Shown here piece after piece: positions 31,744-40,103 of a stretch of 42,500 nt of DNA (the first letter of the stretch is position 1; each line of letters starts with the position of its first letter). The translations under genes were made by a program, and so were the position numbers. Origin of the DNA: Symbiodinium natans (taxonomy: Eukaryota; Sar; Dinophyceae; Suessiales; Symbiodiniaceae); contig CAJNDS010000558.1 in the NCBI GenBank assembly GCA_905221605.1, positions 142,501-185,000 on the forward strand. Reading direction: 5' to 3'. The notes under the pieces were generated by a model. It was not told the origin of the DNA, did not search any database, and saw only the letters and a list, made by a program, of their open reading frames with translations.

Positions 31744-31903
31744 ATGTTCCCCCTTATACTCACCGTCCTTAATGGGATTATAGTACCCCCTATGAAAATT
31801 CCTATTAAGGAGCTGCAACCTAAAACCTAAACCCTAAACCCCAAACCCTATTCCCTAAACCCTAAGGCCCTAAACGAGCTGATAGTATAAGGGGGAACAT
31901 CCC
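31744..31903. mobile_element. TIR element, family C, with telomeric insert and 6-bp direct repeat
   Basis: GTTCCCCCTTATAC at the left and GTATAAGGGGGAACATCCC at the right. A CCCTAAA insert at 31816-31875 is flanked on both sides by GAGCTG (31810-31815, 31876-31881). Confidence 0.85.
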
Positions 31904-31986
31904 AACCTAAAACCTAAAACCTAAAACCCTAAACCCTAAACCCTAAACCCTAAACCGACACCCAACACACTTCTCGAATTGTCCAG

Positions 31987-32073
31987 GACATCAGGTCAGA
32001 AAGCACGCGCTTCCGCAGAAACGACGTCCGTGGCATCTCCGGCACCAAATACAGGGCTATGTTGTATACCTAA
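31987..32073 (+). CDS. Candidate terminal exon, 28 codons
   Basis: GAATTGTCCAG|GAC opens DIRSESTRFRRNDVRGISGT, then KYRAMLYT, to TAA. The frame is also open upstream to the CCCTAAA block. Confidence 0.4.
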   Translation, partial: DIRSESTRFRRNDVRGISGTKYRAMLYT

Positions 32074-32137
32074 ACCCTGAATGTTTAGGGTTTAGGGTTT
32101 AGGGTTTAGGGTTTAGGGTTTAGGGTTTAGGGTTTAG

Positions 32138-32254
32138 GGCCTGCACCAGAAAGCCTACAGCCCCAAACCGCAGAGGTAGCATCGGCCTGGGGATGTCGCA
32201 TTTGCGGGCGTACACTTTTTTTACAGCTTCGGGTTTCTGGAGTGCTCGAAATAG
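32138..32254 (+). CDS. Two-exon model, 51-bp intron
   Basis: Exon one (32138-32175) begins at a telomeric TTTAG|G and reads GLHQKAYSPKPQ to CAGAG|GTAGCA. The intron ends in a pyrimidine tract (CACTTTTTTTACAG). Exon two reads FGFLECSK to TAG. Phase 2 is kept. A minus-strand frame (KPEAVKKVYARKCDIPRPML) covers the same DNA. Confidence 0.35.
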
Positions 32255-32457
32255 CGAAGTGCTTAGGGCGCAGGATTTAGGGTTAGCACAGTAGCTGAAG
32301 ACCTCCAAACTTTAGGCTAAAACAGACCACGAACCTTGCATACTTGGGCCAAAGGCCAACCCTAAACCCTAAACCCTAAACCGCAAACCCTTATAACCTA
32401 AACCCTAATTAAACCTAAACCCCAACCCCCAAAACCCAAACAAACCCGGAAAACAAG

Positions 32458-32642
32458 GTCCATGGAGCCCGCATGGCAACCCCCTCACAAGCGTGCAACA
32501 CGTCTACGACATTAACCTTAGTAACCTTACCAAGCGGTGTAGGGTTTAGGGTTGAGGGTTTAGGGTCTACTATCCGTTCTTTCCCCTAGGAACAGACCCT
32601 CAACAGAAACCCGAAACCATCAGAAGCTTAGGGGTTGAATAG
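32458..32642 (+). CDS. Two-exon model with a telomeric intron
   Basis: Exon one (32458-32536) follows ACAAG|G and reads VHGARMATPSQACNTSTTLT, then LVTLPS, to AGCG|GTGTAGGG. Intron 32537-32589 is TTTAGGG/TTGAGGG units plus CTACTATCCGTTCTTTCCCC and TAG. Exon two reads TDPQQKPETIRSLGVE to TAG. Phase 1 is kept. The acceptor has the best pyrimidine tract in the window. Confidence 0.45.
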
Positions 32643-32769
32643 CCTAGACGCACAAAGGTTATCCTTATAAAACCCTAAACTCATAACCCTAACCCGAAAC
32701 CCTAAACCCTAAACCCTAAACCCGAAACTCTAAACCCTAAACCCTAAACCCTAAACCCTTGGAACTTAG

Positions 32770-32834
32770 CGCCGGAGGGAGCTTCCGGATGGTCGCGAAT
32801 TCTTCGCCGCGGGCGGGGAGACCCACCCTGGAAG
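32770..32834 (+). CDS. Candidate exon in a telomere-bounded island
   Basis: AACTTAG|CGC opens RRRELPDGREFFAAGGETHP, then G, to GAAG|GTTGAT. The minus strand holds a complete small ORF (MVAALINLPGWVSPPAAKNS...), so the strand is uncertain. Confidence 0.3.
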
Positions 32835-32998
32835 GTTGATCAAAGCCGCAACCATCGTTTAGGGTTTAAATTTAGGGTTTAGGGTTTAGGGTTTAGGGTT
32901 AAGGGTTTAGGAAATAGGGTGTGGATGGCGTTTTTGCTTGGTAGCGCAACAACCGTATTTTAGGAAGGGCACCGTTTCTTGGGTTGGCTACTTCCAAG

Positions 32999-33187
32999 TT
33001 CGGGTCAACACCAAAATCACTCAAACAAAAAGCCTCAACGCCCGAAACTTCTGGGGTTCTGAACGGCGAGGGGGGGAAGGCCCTTTCTTGGAAACTCTTT
33101 GGACTAAGTCTACTGCGTATCCCCGAGATACCTGATAACAATCGCCATGGGCCAAGTCCCCCAAAAAGTAGGACCCCCTTACAATAA
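32999..33187 (+). CDS. Candidate terminal exon, 62 codons
   Basis: A family A-like half element (from about 32943) ends in CTTCCAAG and the frame opens FGSTPKSLKQKASTPETSGV, then NGEGGKALSWKLFGLSLLRI, to TAA at 33185. A second plus frame and a minus frame are also open here. Confidence 0.3.
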   Translation, partial: FGSTPKSLKQKASTPETSGVLNGEGGKALSWKLFGLSLLRIPEIPDNNRHGPSPPKSRTPLQ

Positions 33188-33268
33188 GGAGCGCAATGAC
33201 GTCCCCCAATATCGTAAAGCCCATATAAGCAAGCGCTCTGTTTGTTATGCCTTTGGGTGAATCCTCAG

Positions 33269-33599
33269 GAGACGACAACACAGGGTGCGCGCACAAGTCC
33301 CATCGCGCTGGAGCCAATGGCCCTCTTTGCGGCATCACATTCTGAGGTTTAGGGTTTGGCGTTTAGGGCTTATAGGGTTTAGGGTTTAGGGTATAGAGCC
33401 AAGAGTGGCTTAGGAATAGCAAGGGTGCCCTTTTTTGGGTTTACAAGGGAACCTATTCCCCCCAAAAAAGGGGAATAAGGGCCTACTCCGGCTCCGAGCT
33501 ACTGAGGTTTGGGGGTTTCGAGTCGAGCGAGGGATGCTCCTAGAGCCACCGGGAAGTGGAGGCGGCAGATATAGCCAGGGCATGCGCATAAATCTCGCT
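33269..33599 (+). CDS. Two-exon model spanning a telomeric block and a family A element
   Basis: Exon one (33269-33346) follows CCTCAG and reads ETTTQGARTSPIALEPMALF, then AASHSE, to GAG|GTTTAGGG (donor in telomeric repeat). Exon two (33507-33599) follows GCTACTGAG at the family A right end and reads VWGFRVERGMLLEPPGSGGG, then RYSQGMRINLA, to a possible GTCCCC. Phase 0 is kept. A competing frame of exon one is open. Confidence 0.4.
33399..33506. mobile_element. TIR element, family A subtype
   Basis: AGCCAAGAGTGGC at the left and CCTACTCCGGCTCCGAGCTA at the right; hallmark AAGGGTGCCCTTTTTTGGG inside. Confidence 0.7.
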
Positions 33600-33784
33600 G
33601 TCCCCTTATACCCTAAACCCTAATTAAACCCTAAACCCTAAACCCTAAACTATAGGAAGATGAACATTCGAAGATGTAGAGCAATGGAGTCAGGCGATAG
33701 GAACACACAGTAATCCGAAGGTTTGTAGGTTGGTTGCATGCGGGAGTTGGGGTTCAGGGTGTAGGGTTCATTTACCCCTTCACT

Positions 33785-33892
33785 ATGGGCGAGGAGCAAG
33801 TCATTCAACATAGGGAAGCGCTCAAGACGCAACAGATAGGGCCCGACTTGTCATTGACATTGGGCCTTAAGGAAACATGTCTGTGTGCAAAG
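33785..33892 (+). CDS. Candidate first exon, 36 codons
   Basis: ATG opens MGEEQVIQHREALKTQQIGP, then DLSLTLGLKETCLCAK, to AAG|GTTGGG. Charged, helix-forming start. The antisense frame is less protein-like. Confidence 0.4.
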
Positions 33893-34119
33893 GTTGGGAT
33901 TTTCAATCCAAAACCCTAACCCTAAACCCTAAACCCTAAACCCTAAATAGACCCTAACTAAACCCTACACCCTGAACCCTGAACCCTGAACCCTGCCCTC
34001 GAGCCCATGTAGAGCTGCAGCCTGTGCCAACCGGCTCAAATATTGTTTCCGCCTAAACCCTAAACCCTAAACCCTAAACCCTAAACCCTAAACCCTAAAC
34101 CCTAAGCCCCTCTACACAG

Positions 34120-34394
34120 ACCGCAATGTGCCTTCTAGAGAGCATCGCTTCGACCCAAGGGAAAATATACCGAAAGCAATCCGACGACATACCCCGTAAC
34201 GAAAGCCTAAGTTGCTGAGTTCAGCCCCCTAAAAAGTGCAGACTTTCAGCCTTTTTTTGGGGGGATGATGGTATTCCAAAAGTGTAAGGTGTACTCACTC
34301 AGCTGCTAAGAATAGGGAAGAGTGCCTTGACAAAAGGTATGTTTGCTTTGAAACAAGCTACACATGACAGGTTCGCTCGGCACCCGATGAGTAC
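34120..34394 (+). CDS. Three-exon model
   Basis: Exons are 34120-34195 (TAMCLLESIASTQGKIYRKQ, then SDDIP), 34316-34336 (KSALTK) and 34358-34394 (THDRFARHPMS). Acceptors are CTACACAG, GAATAG and ACAAG; donors are GTAACG, GTATGT and GTAAGG. Phases 1 and 1 agree. The second intron is only 21 bp, which argues against exon two as drawn. Incomplete at both ends. Confidence 0.35.
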
Positions 34395-34556
34395 GTAAGG
34401 TAAGGTGACCCTAAACCCTACACCTAAAACCCAAGACCCGAAACCCTAAACCCTAAACCCCGAAGATTCTTACCTGGCTCGACTGTGATGGGTTTAGGGT
34501 TTAGGGTTTAGGGTTTAGGGTTTAGCGTTTAGGGTTTAGGGTGATGTATGTGATAC

Positions 34557-34634
34557 CGATGCAGGCCACAAAAACGGATGCTCGGGCGGCTAGCTCGCTA
34601 CGGAGCGCGTCCACGAGTGCATCCACGCGCAAGG
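34557..34634 (-). CDS. Candidate exon, helix plus membrane segment
   Basis: On minus, GTTGAAG|CC opens LRVDALVDALRSELAARASV, then FVACI, to ATCG|GTATCAC; the frame continues GITYIT. It has heptad-like Leu/Ala spacing and then a hydrophobic run, as in small coiled-coil membrane proteins. Plus frames (ATKTDARAASSLRSASTS) are open too. Confidence 0.4.
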
Positions 34635-34831
34635 CTTCAACTTATGCTGCTTCGTTGTCAACTGAACCCTAAACCCTAAACCCTAAACCCTGAACCCTAA
34701 ACCCTGAACCCTAAACCCTAAACCCTAAACCCTAAACCTAAATCTTAACCCTTAAACATTAAACCCTAGCCTCAAACCCTCAAATTGTCGGGCGCTGATT
34801 GCGAGACGCGGGGCTGGTTGAAGGGGGGGTG

Positions 34832-34984
34832 ATGTCCTATTTGTGGAACAAACTGTCAACCCTGAACCCCCCAAATTTCCTCCACATGATGGGGCATGGG
34901 ATGGGCCCCTTCCCACAATTATTCCACCCTATCAAACATGCATACCATAAAGAAACACATAGCATTAAATACAAATACATTTAA
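34832..34984 (+). CDS. Candidate ORF, 50 codons
   Basis: ATG opens MSYLWNKLSTLNPPNFLHMM and continues to TAA. It has His/Met/Pro composition and an AT-rich end. No splice evidence; low weight. Confidence 0.25.
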   Translation: MSYLWNKLSTLNPPNFLHMMGHGMGPFPQLFHPIKHAYHKETHSIKYKYI

Positions 34985-35060
34985 GTAAGCTCCACAAAAA
35001 GTAAAAACAAAAAGAACAAACTAGGATGCCCTGTCCTTCCTCTAATTCCAAGAACCACAC

Positions 35061-35128
35061 CTGAAACCGATTCTAAACGAAACTGGAAACTCGCCGTTGA
35101 ATTGTTCAGGCGTATACCCCATTGCTTT
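35061..35128 (-). CDS. Candidate exon
   Basis: On minus, GTTTAG|AAA opens KAMGYTPEQFNGEFPVSFRI, then GF, to TCAG|GTGTGG. Confidence 0.4.
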
Positions 35129-35364
35129 CTAAACCCTAAGCCCCAAAACTCCGAAGCCTAAACCCTCAACCATAAAGCCTAAAGCCCTCAACCCTAAACC
35201 CCTCAGTGCGGCCCCCGACATTGGTAAGGTTTAGGGTTAAGACTTTAGAATGATTTGGGGTTTAAGTTTAGGGCTTAGGATGGTTTGGGGTTTATAGGGC
35301 TTAGGGTTTGGAGCCCTAAGGCCTAAACCCTAAACCCTAAACCCTAAACCCTAAACCACGCAAG

Positions 35365-35458
35365 CTGCCAGATTCCTTACCCTGCATGTGGCAGAGGAAG
35401 CCTAGCTGTCCACTCCGCGCACGAGGACAAGACAGACAAAACCTGCTTGGCGTCATGA
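35365..35458 (+). CDS. Candidate terminal exon
   Basis: CACGCAAG|C opens CQIPYPACGRGSLAVHSAHE, then DKTDKTCLAS, to TGA. CCCTAAA lies at 35318-35360 and TTTAGGG from 35495. Confidence 0.4.
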
Positions 35459-35593
35459 AAACCAGGGCCCCGAATTTTGTACCAAGAGTTGTGTGTTCAG
35501 GGTTTAGGGTTCAGGGTTTAGGGTTTAGGGTTTAGGGTTTAGGGTTTGGGGTTTCTGGCGCCAGAAAGTAGGAGGTCACGTCCCCTTACATTC

Positions 35594-35715
35594 ATGGGTT
35601 TGCCTACTAGCTACTAGCCCCCTCTATACTACCCCTAGGTTCCCCCCTTGAATAACCTTAGTTAAGCTTAATTATCCCTAAATGGGGCCTTAATTTAAGG
35701 GGAACCCATGATACA
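35594..35715. mobile_element. TIR element, family D
   Basis: TCATGGGTTTGCCTACTAGC and CTATACTACCCCTAGGTTCCC at the left; GGGGAACCCATGA at the right. It matches the element at 31444 in its left arm and internal TTAATTATCCCTAA-like core. Confidence 0.65.
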
Positions 35716-35807
35716 TACAAGGACTGAGCACCACAGAGTTGGGGGTCCAGGGTTCGGGGCTTGTACGGACAAGGAGGACATTTGAACCCCTAAGTCAGAA
35801 GTTGTAG

Positions 35808-35846
35808 GGGAATGTGCCCTTGAGCTTGGTCTATTCTCCTACCTGA
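35808..35846 (+). CDS. Candidate terminal exon
   Basis: AGTTGTAG|GGG opens GNVPLSLVYSPT to TGA. Confidence 0.2.
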   Translation, partial: GNVPLSLVYSPT

Positions 35847-35869
35847 TGCTTTTTTTGGGAGGGCCCCCT

Positions 35870-36066
35870 AAACCCCAAAACCCTTAAACCCTTAGACCCT
35901 TAACCCCTCAACCCTTCAACCTGTCAACCCTTAAACCCCTGAACCGGTAAACCCTTAGCCCCCAATAAAACCTAATAAGCCCTAAACCCTAAACCCCAAA
36001 CCCTAAACCCCAAACCCCAAACCCTAAACCCTAAACCCTAAAACCCTAAACCCTAAACCCTATACA
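35870..36066 (-). repeat. Degenerate then regular CCCTAAA array
   Basis: Octamer-like AACCCTTA units pass into AAACCCC and AAACCCT units. Confidence 0.9.
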
Positions 36067-36077
36067 TTCCCGTTAAG

Positions 36078-36160
36078 GTCCCAGGGCTCCTTGGTTTTGT
36101 ACACCAGGCCGGCCGGTCTCTTGGCTCAGCTGGCCTTTGGGCTGCCGAGTTGCCTTCAGG
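36078..36160 (+). CDS. Candidate exon in a telomere-bounded island
   Basis: GTTAAG|GTC opens VPGLLGFVHQAGRSLGSAGL, then WAAELPS, to TCAGG|GTTCAGG. Other frames are open (GC-rich). Confidence 0.3.
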
Positions 36161-36650
36161 GTTCAGGGTTCAGGGTTCAGGGTTTAGGGTTTAGGGTTTA
36201 AGGTTTAGGGTTTAGGGTTTAGGGTTTAGGTTTAGGGTTTGGGGTTCAGGGTTTAGGGTTGAATGCCTCAGGCTTTAAGGGTTCACGGATTTAGGGTTTA
36301 AGGGTTTAGGGTCTGGGTTGAGGGGCTCAGGTTTTAAGGGTTTTGCGGGTTTAGGGTCTAAGGGTTTGGGGTTTGGGGTTGAACGGCTCAGGGTTTTACG
36401 GGTTTAAGGTTCAAGGGCACAGGGTTTATACGGTTTAAGGGAATTGGGGCATTTTGGGTTTTGGGGTTAAGGACTCAGGGACAAACAATGGGAACTCCAG
36501 AGCTTTAAGGGTTTGCGGGTTTCAGAGTTTAATGGTTTTAAGGGTTTAAGGGCTGCAAGTTGGTTTATGGGTTTATAAGGGCTTCGGGGCTTAGAGTTCA
36601 AGGGTTTCGGGGGTTTGGAGTTCAAGGGCTTGGGGGTTTAGGCTCTGTTT
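36161..36650 (+). repeat. Long degenerate TTTAGGG-derived region
   Basis: About 490 bp start as TTCAGGG/TTTAGGG and decay into loosely spaced GGGTTT and TTTAAGGG words with intervening unique bases. It looks like an old array. A family B left half follows (36655), preceded by a 21-bp open stretch ALFAFLE. Confidence 0.85.
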
Positions 36651-36910
36651 GCCTTCTTGGAGGTTTATTTAGGGTACTCATAAACCCAATTGTAACTGTA
36701 CTTATATCCCAAGTCTCACCTTCTAATTGGGAATATAATGTTCATATAGATGTAGAAATCTGTATGGATAATAAGGTAGGTGTAGATATACATATGCAAT
36801 GCAGACCTAGGTGAAGGCATAGGTGGATAAGCCATGAAAACCAAGACAAATAATATAGGTCTAGATACAGACTCAAACAAAGACGTAGACAGACAGAGAC
36901 ATAGAAATAG

Positions 36911-37072
36911 ACAGCGTGGGCATGTCGATACCTGCACAGCACCTACGCGGCCATATGCACCCCAAGGGAAACGGCTACCTGGATGGATGACAAGGTTCAC
37001 CCGGCACCAGGCGCAGTCCTGAACCTCAAAGACATGGTGGCCCAGTGCCAGGGCTGCTTACACCCTCCCTAG
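36911..37072 (+). CDS. Candidate terminal exon, 53 codons
   Basis: AAATAG|ACA opens TAWACRYLHSTYAAICTPRE, then TATWMDDKVHPAPGAVLNLK, DMVAQCQGCLHPP, to TAG. Two other frames are partly open. Confidence 0.4.
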   Translation, partial: TAWACRYLHSTYAAICTPRETATWMDDKVHPAPGAVLNLKDMVAQCQGCLHPP

Positions 37073-37201
37073 GGGCTCGCGTTTAAGGATGTGGGATTAA
37101 TTAGAGCTTAGGGTTTTAGGGTTTAGGGGTTTAGGGGTTTAGGGTTTAGGGTAGGCTTTGGAATTAAGGGTTTGGCTTCAGGGGTTCTGTGCAGACAAGA
37201 G

Positions 37202-37257
37202 GCCCTATGGCAAAGAATGCCGAGCGCACCTGCAGCCACCATTCAGCACGCTTTGGG
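37202..37257 (+). CDS. Candidate exon
   Basis: ACAAGAG|GC opens PMAKNAERTCSHHSARFG and ends GGG|GTTTAGG. All three frames are open. Confidence 0.25.
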
Positions 37258-37405
37258 GTTTAGGGTTTAGGTTCCAGGGGCTTGCTAAACTGCAAAGTTT
37301 TGAAGTTTAGGGTTTGGGGAAGAACTCTCAAAAGTGCAGAACGCGAATTCTAGGGTACCCTCAGCCCATAGGGTTTAGGGACTTATTTAGGGTTTAGGGA
37401 CTTAG

Positions 37406-37495
37406 GGTTCCGCGAACCCGGCTCAGACGAAGGAAGAGGACTGGGATATCCTGCGCTGTACTCTGCCGATGGCCTCAGCTATAGCCCATGAGCCT
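37406..37495 (+). CDS. Candidate exon, 30 codons, phase 0
   Basis: GACTTAG|GGT to CCT|GTATGT. It reads GSANPAQTKEEDWDILRCTL, then PMASAIAHEP. A good donor and a well-mixed acidic/hydrophobic peptide. Confidence 0.45.
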
Positions 37496-37524
37496 GTATG
37501 TGCTTTGAAATCGTGGCTGCTTGT

Positions 37525-37832
37525 ACCCTGAACCCTAAACCCCAAACCCCAAACCCTAACCCTCAACCCCAAACCCCAAACCCCAAACCCTAAACCCTAA
37601 ACCCTAAACCCTAAAACCCTAAACCCAAAACACCAAAACCAAAAACTCAAAACCCGGAACCCTAATAAACCCTGAACCCAAAACCCTAAACCCCCCAAAC
37701 CCCCTAAACCCCCTAAACCCCCTAAACTCCCTAAACCCCCTAAACCCCCTAAACCCCCTAAACTCCCTAAACTCCCTAAACCCCCTAAACCCCCTGAACC
37801 CCCTAAACCCCCTAAACCCTAAACCCTAACCC
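37525..37832 (-). repeat. CCCTAAA array with AAACCCCCT variant block
   Basis: Starts as AAACCCT/AAACCCC, then about 13 nonamers AAACCCCCT (37690-37815, some AACTCCCT), then normal units. Confidence 0.97.
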
Positions 37833-37837
37833 CGAAG

Positions 37838-37905
37838 CCGCCCGGAGCCTCTTGGGTCGTCCTCCCGCTTCGGGCATGCCTTGGAAGGTGCTTGAAAGAA
37901 AGGAG
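37838..37905 (+). CDS. Candidate exon in a telomere-bounded island
   Basis: CCCGAAG|CC opens ARSLLGRPPASGMPWKVLER, then KE, to GAG|GTGGGTTTAGGG. Confidence 0.35.
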
Positions 37906-38170
37906 GTGGGTTTAGGGTTTAGGGTTTAGGGTTTAGGGTTTAGGGCTTAGGGTTTAGGGTTTAGGGTTTAGGGTTTAGGGTTTAGGGTTTAGGGTTTAGG
38001 GTTTAGGGTTTGGGGTTTGGGGTTTGGGGTTTGGGGTTTGGGGTCTGGGGTTTGGGGTTTGGGGTTTGGGGTTTGGTTCAGGGTTCAGGGTTTAGGGTTG
38101 AGGGTTGAGGGTTTAGCGTTTAGGGGGGGGCTCAGGGCTTAGGGCGTTTTAGGGTTTAGGGTGCTTGGGG
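37906..38170 (+). repeat. TTTAGGG array with TTTGGGG block
   Basis: About 15 TTTAGGG units, about ten TTTGGGG units, then degenerate TTCAGGG and TGCTTAGGG units. Confidence 0.95.
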
Positions 38171-38300
38171 TGCTTTGGGTGTTTAGGGTGCTTAGGCAAG
38201 CCCGAAACCCTAAACCCTAAACCCTGAACCCCAAACCCTAAACCCTAAACCCTGGGAGCTTAAGGTTCAGGGTGCTTGGAGGGTATGGGAGATGCCGCAG

Positions 38301-38583
38301 CTTGAATAATGAGGGGTCCCTGGCGCTGGGGTGCAACAGTTTAGGGTCTGCCCTACTACTTGCTTAAGAACCCCAATACATGACATATTCTTCCATGAGG
38401 GTGATAAAGGGATTACAATCTTCGATGTTTGCTCTTTTTTTTTTGGGGGGGGAGGTTCTTACGCAGACAGTAGTACATGTTAGGATTCATAGAGTTTGGG
38501 GTTCCGCTGGTGCTCTTCTTAAAAGCGGCGCTTTGACACATTGGCAGGCATGTGGTGGATCCTCCGTAATAACTATAGGATAG
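38301..38583 (+). CDS. Two-exon model across a TIR element
   Basis: Exon one (38301-38338) follows GCCGCAG and reads LNNEGSLALGCN to AACA|GTTTAGGG. Exon two (38474-38583) follows ACAGTAG and reads HVRIHRVWGSAGALLKSGAL, then THWQACGGSSVITIG, to TAG. Phase 1 is kept. The donor choice was guided by phase, so it is not independent evidence. Confidence 0.4.
38345..38479. mobile_element. TIR element, family G
   Basis: GTCTGCCCTACTACTTGCTTAAGAACCCC is split by hand here as GTCTGC, TACTACTTGC and AAGAACCCC at the left; GGGGAGGTTCTTACGCAGAC and AGTAGTA at the right. T/G-rich run inside. Confidence 0.65.
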
Positions 38584-38584
38584 C

Positions 38585-39028
38585 CTCCTAAACCCTAAAC
38601 CCTAAACCCTAAACCCTAAACCCTAAACCCTAAACCCTAAACCCTAAGCCCAAAAAAAGGGATGGGGGGGGGGGGGTTGACATCTACCACGAGTTTGATG
38701 GTATGTTTTCCTCTCTGCAAGGGCATATCGGTTGCTCGAGCTGACCCTTACCCTCGCCCCTGCCTTCGAAATAGATAGAGGCCTAAACCCTAAACCCTAA
38801 ACCCTAAGCCCTAAACCCTAAACCCTAAACACCCTAAACCCCCTAAACCCCCTAAACCCCCTAAACCCCCTAAACCCCCTAAACCCCCTAAACCCCCTAA
38901 ACCCCCTAAACCCCCTAAACCCCCTAAACCCCCTAAACCCCCTAAACCCCTAAACCCCCTAAACCCCCTAAACCCCCTAAACCCCCTAAACCCCCTAAAC
39001 CCTAAACCCTAAACCCTAAACCCTAAAC
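38585..39028 (-). repeat. CCCTAAA arrays with a second AAACCCCCT block
   Basis: Normal units at 38585-38645 and 38785-38830, then about 19 AAACCCCCT nonamers (38831-38998), then normal units. The spacer 38650-38780 holds poly-G and a short frame (VDIYHEFDGMFSSLQGHIGC). Confidence 0.95.
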
Positions 39029-39040
39029 GCGGGGCTTCAG

Positions 39041-39351
39041 AGCCAGAGGGCTGACGTCTCGGAGGCCGCGGGCTTTTTCCTGGATCTCGCGCAACCTCAA
39101 GATATGGCCGAAGGCCGATCGGGCCGATACTTGGAAGCCCCTGTTGACTTAATAAGTAATTAGGGTTTGGGGTTTAGGGTTTAGGGTATAGGGTTTAAGG
39201 TTTAGGGTTTAGGGTTAGGAGGTGGGTTATAGGGACTATAATGGGGTTGATGGGGGATACGAAGTAGACTTACTAAGTCAAAAGAGCTTCAGAGCAGGGT
39301 CACCCGGGAATCCGAAGTATTGGCCCCTGGTTTGGGTCCCCTGTTATATAG
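39041..39351 (+). CDS. Two-exon model; intron is a family E element carrying a telomeric block
   Basis: Exon one (39041-39136) follows CTTCAG and reads SQRADVSEAAGFFLDLAQPQ, then DMAEGRSGRYLE, to TTGGAA|GCCCCT (GC donor). Exon two (39295-39351) follows CTTCAGAG and reads QGHPGIRSIGPWFGSPVI to TAG. Phase 0 is kept. Exon two has another open frame. Confidence 0.45.
39129..39294. mobile_element. TIR element, family E, split by a TTTAGGG block
   Basis: ACTTGGAAGCC...GACTTAATAAGTAA at the left and AAGTAGACTTACTAAGTCAA (then AAGAGCTTC) at the right; telomeric units at 39161-39222. Confidence 0.75.
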
Positions 39352-39417
39352 TCCTTATATACACTATACAGAATAAGGGCCCATGGATCCAACCTTAGAG
39401 TTACCGAGTCAGCTACA

Positions 39418-39540
39418 CTTGGAGGTTCAGGGTACTCAGGGCCCAAGTATAAGTGTAGTTGTAACCCACCTTTATAAGCCCCCGAAGTACCCCAATTGGT
39501 CAATAATTGGATTACATGTACAGTTATAGGCTAGGGGTCA
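39418..39540. mobile_element. Family B element, right arm missing
   Basis: CTTGGAGGTTCAGGGTACTCAGG at the left and the usual interior up to TACAGTTATAGG; no CCTCCAAG end. Confidence 0.6.
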
Positions 39541-39706
39541 AAACAACATAACAAAGATCAAAAGAAGTTAATCAAAAAGACGATCCTACAAGGGAAGATG
39601 ATCCTCCAAGTGTGGGGGGGTTTCCGAGGCAGGGGGGGGGGGGGGGGGCTCCTACTTACTGGGGTCTATATTCAGTGTCGTTATTATTGTACACCCACCC
39701 ATATAG

Positions 39707-39768
39707 TATTTGCATACCCTGAACTAGAAAGTGGAGAAACTACCAGTTGGTACGCGAGGGCATATAGG
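39707..39768 (+). CDS. Candidate exon
   Basis: CATATAG|TA opens FAYPELESGETTSWYARAYR and ends AGG|GTAATT. Confidence 0.35.
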
Positions 39769-39831
39769 GTAATTTATGAAGGGCCATCAACGCTTGGGAA
39801 AGTTTAGGACCCAGGGTCCTGTGCACACAAG

Positions 39832-39906
39832 GACACAATCACTCTCCGCGCTCTCGCCGAACACTGCACACAACCACCATCAAAACGAGCACTGGAACTA
39901 TGCTGA
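39832..39906 (+). CDS. Candidate terminal exon
   Basis: CACACAAG|GAC opens DTITLRALAEHCTQPPSKRA, then LELC, to TGA. Confidence 0.4.
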   Translation, partial: DTITLRALAEHCTQPPSKRALELC

Positions 39907-40028
39907 GTTTGCGTTTAGGGTTTAGGGTTCTAGTGTCTCTGAGGCACACGAACGAGGGGACATCTCGTCTACGGCCCACCCTAAAGCTCTACAACCGTTA
40001 GAAGCCTGAAGGAGGAGCCCTACCACAG

Positions 40029-40103
40029 GGGATGAGGGCCACCGGAGGCCAGAAATGCTGAGCCCTCCGCAGCCGAGTCATCTTCAACACCCAATCCTTC
40101 AAG
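40029..40103 (+). CDS. Candidate exon
   Basis: TACCACAG|GG opens DEGHRRPEMLSPPQPSHLQH, then PILQ, to CAAG|GTGGGG. Confidence 0.35.

Noticed and set aside
36742-37000. Minus-strand frames rich in Leu, Cys and Tyr
   Set aside because: They are translations of GTAGATA/ATAGAC-type low-complexity DNA; the plus-strand frame at 36911 ends better and has mixed composition.
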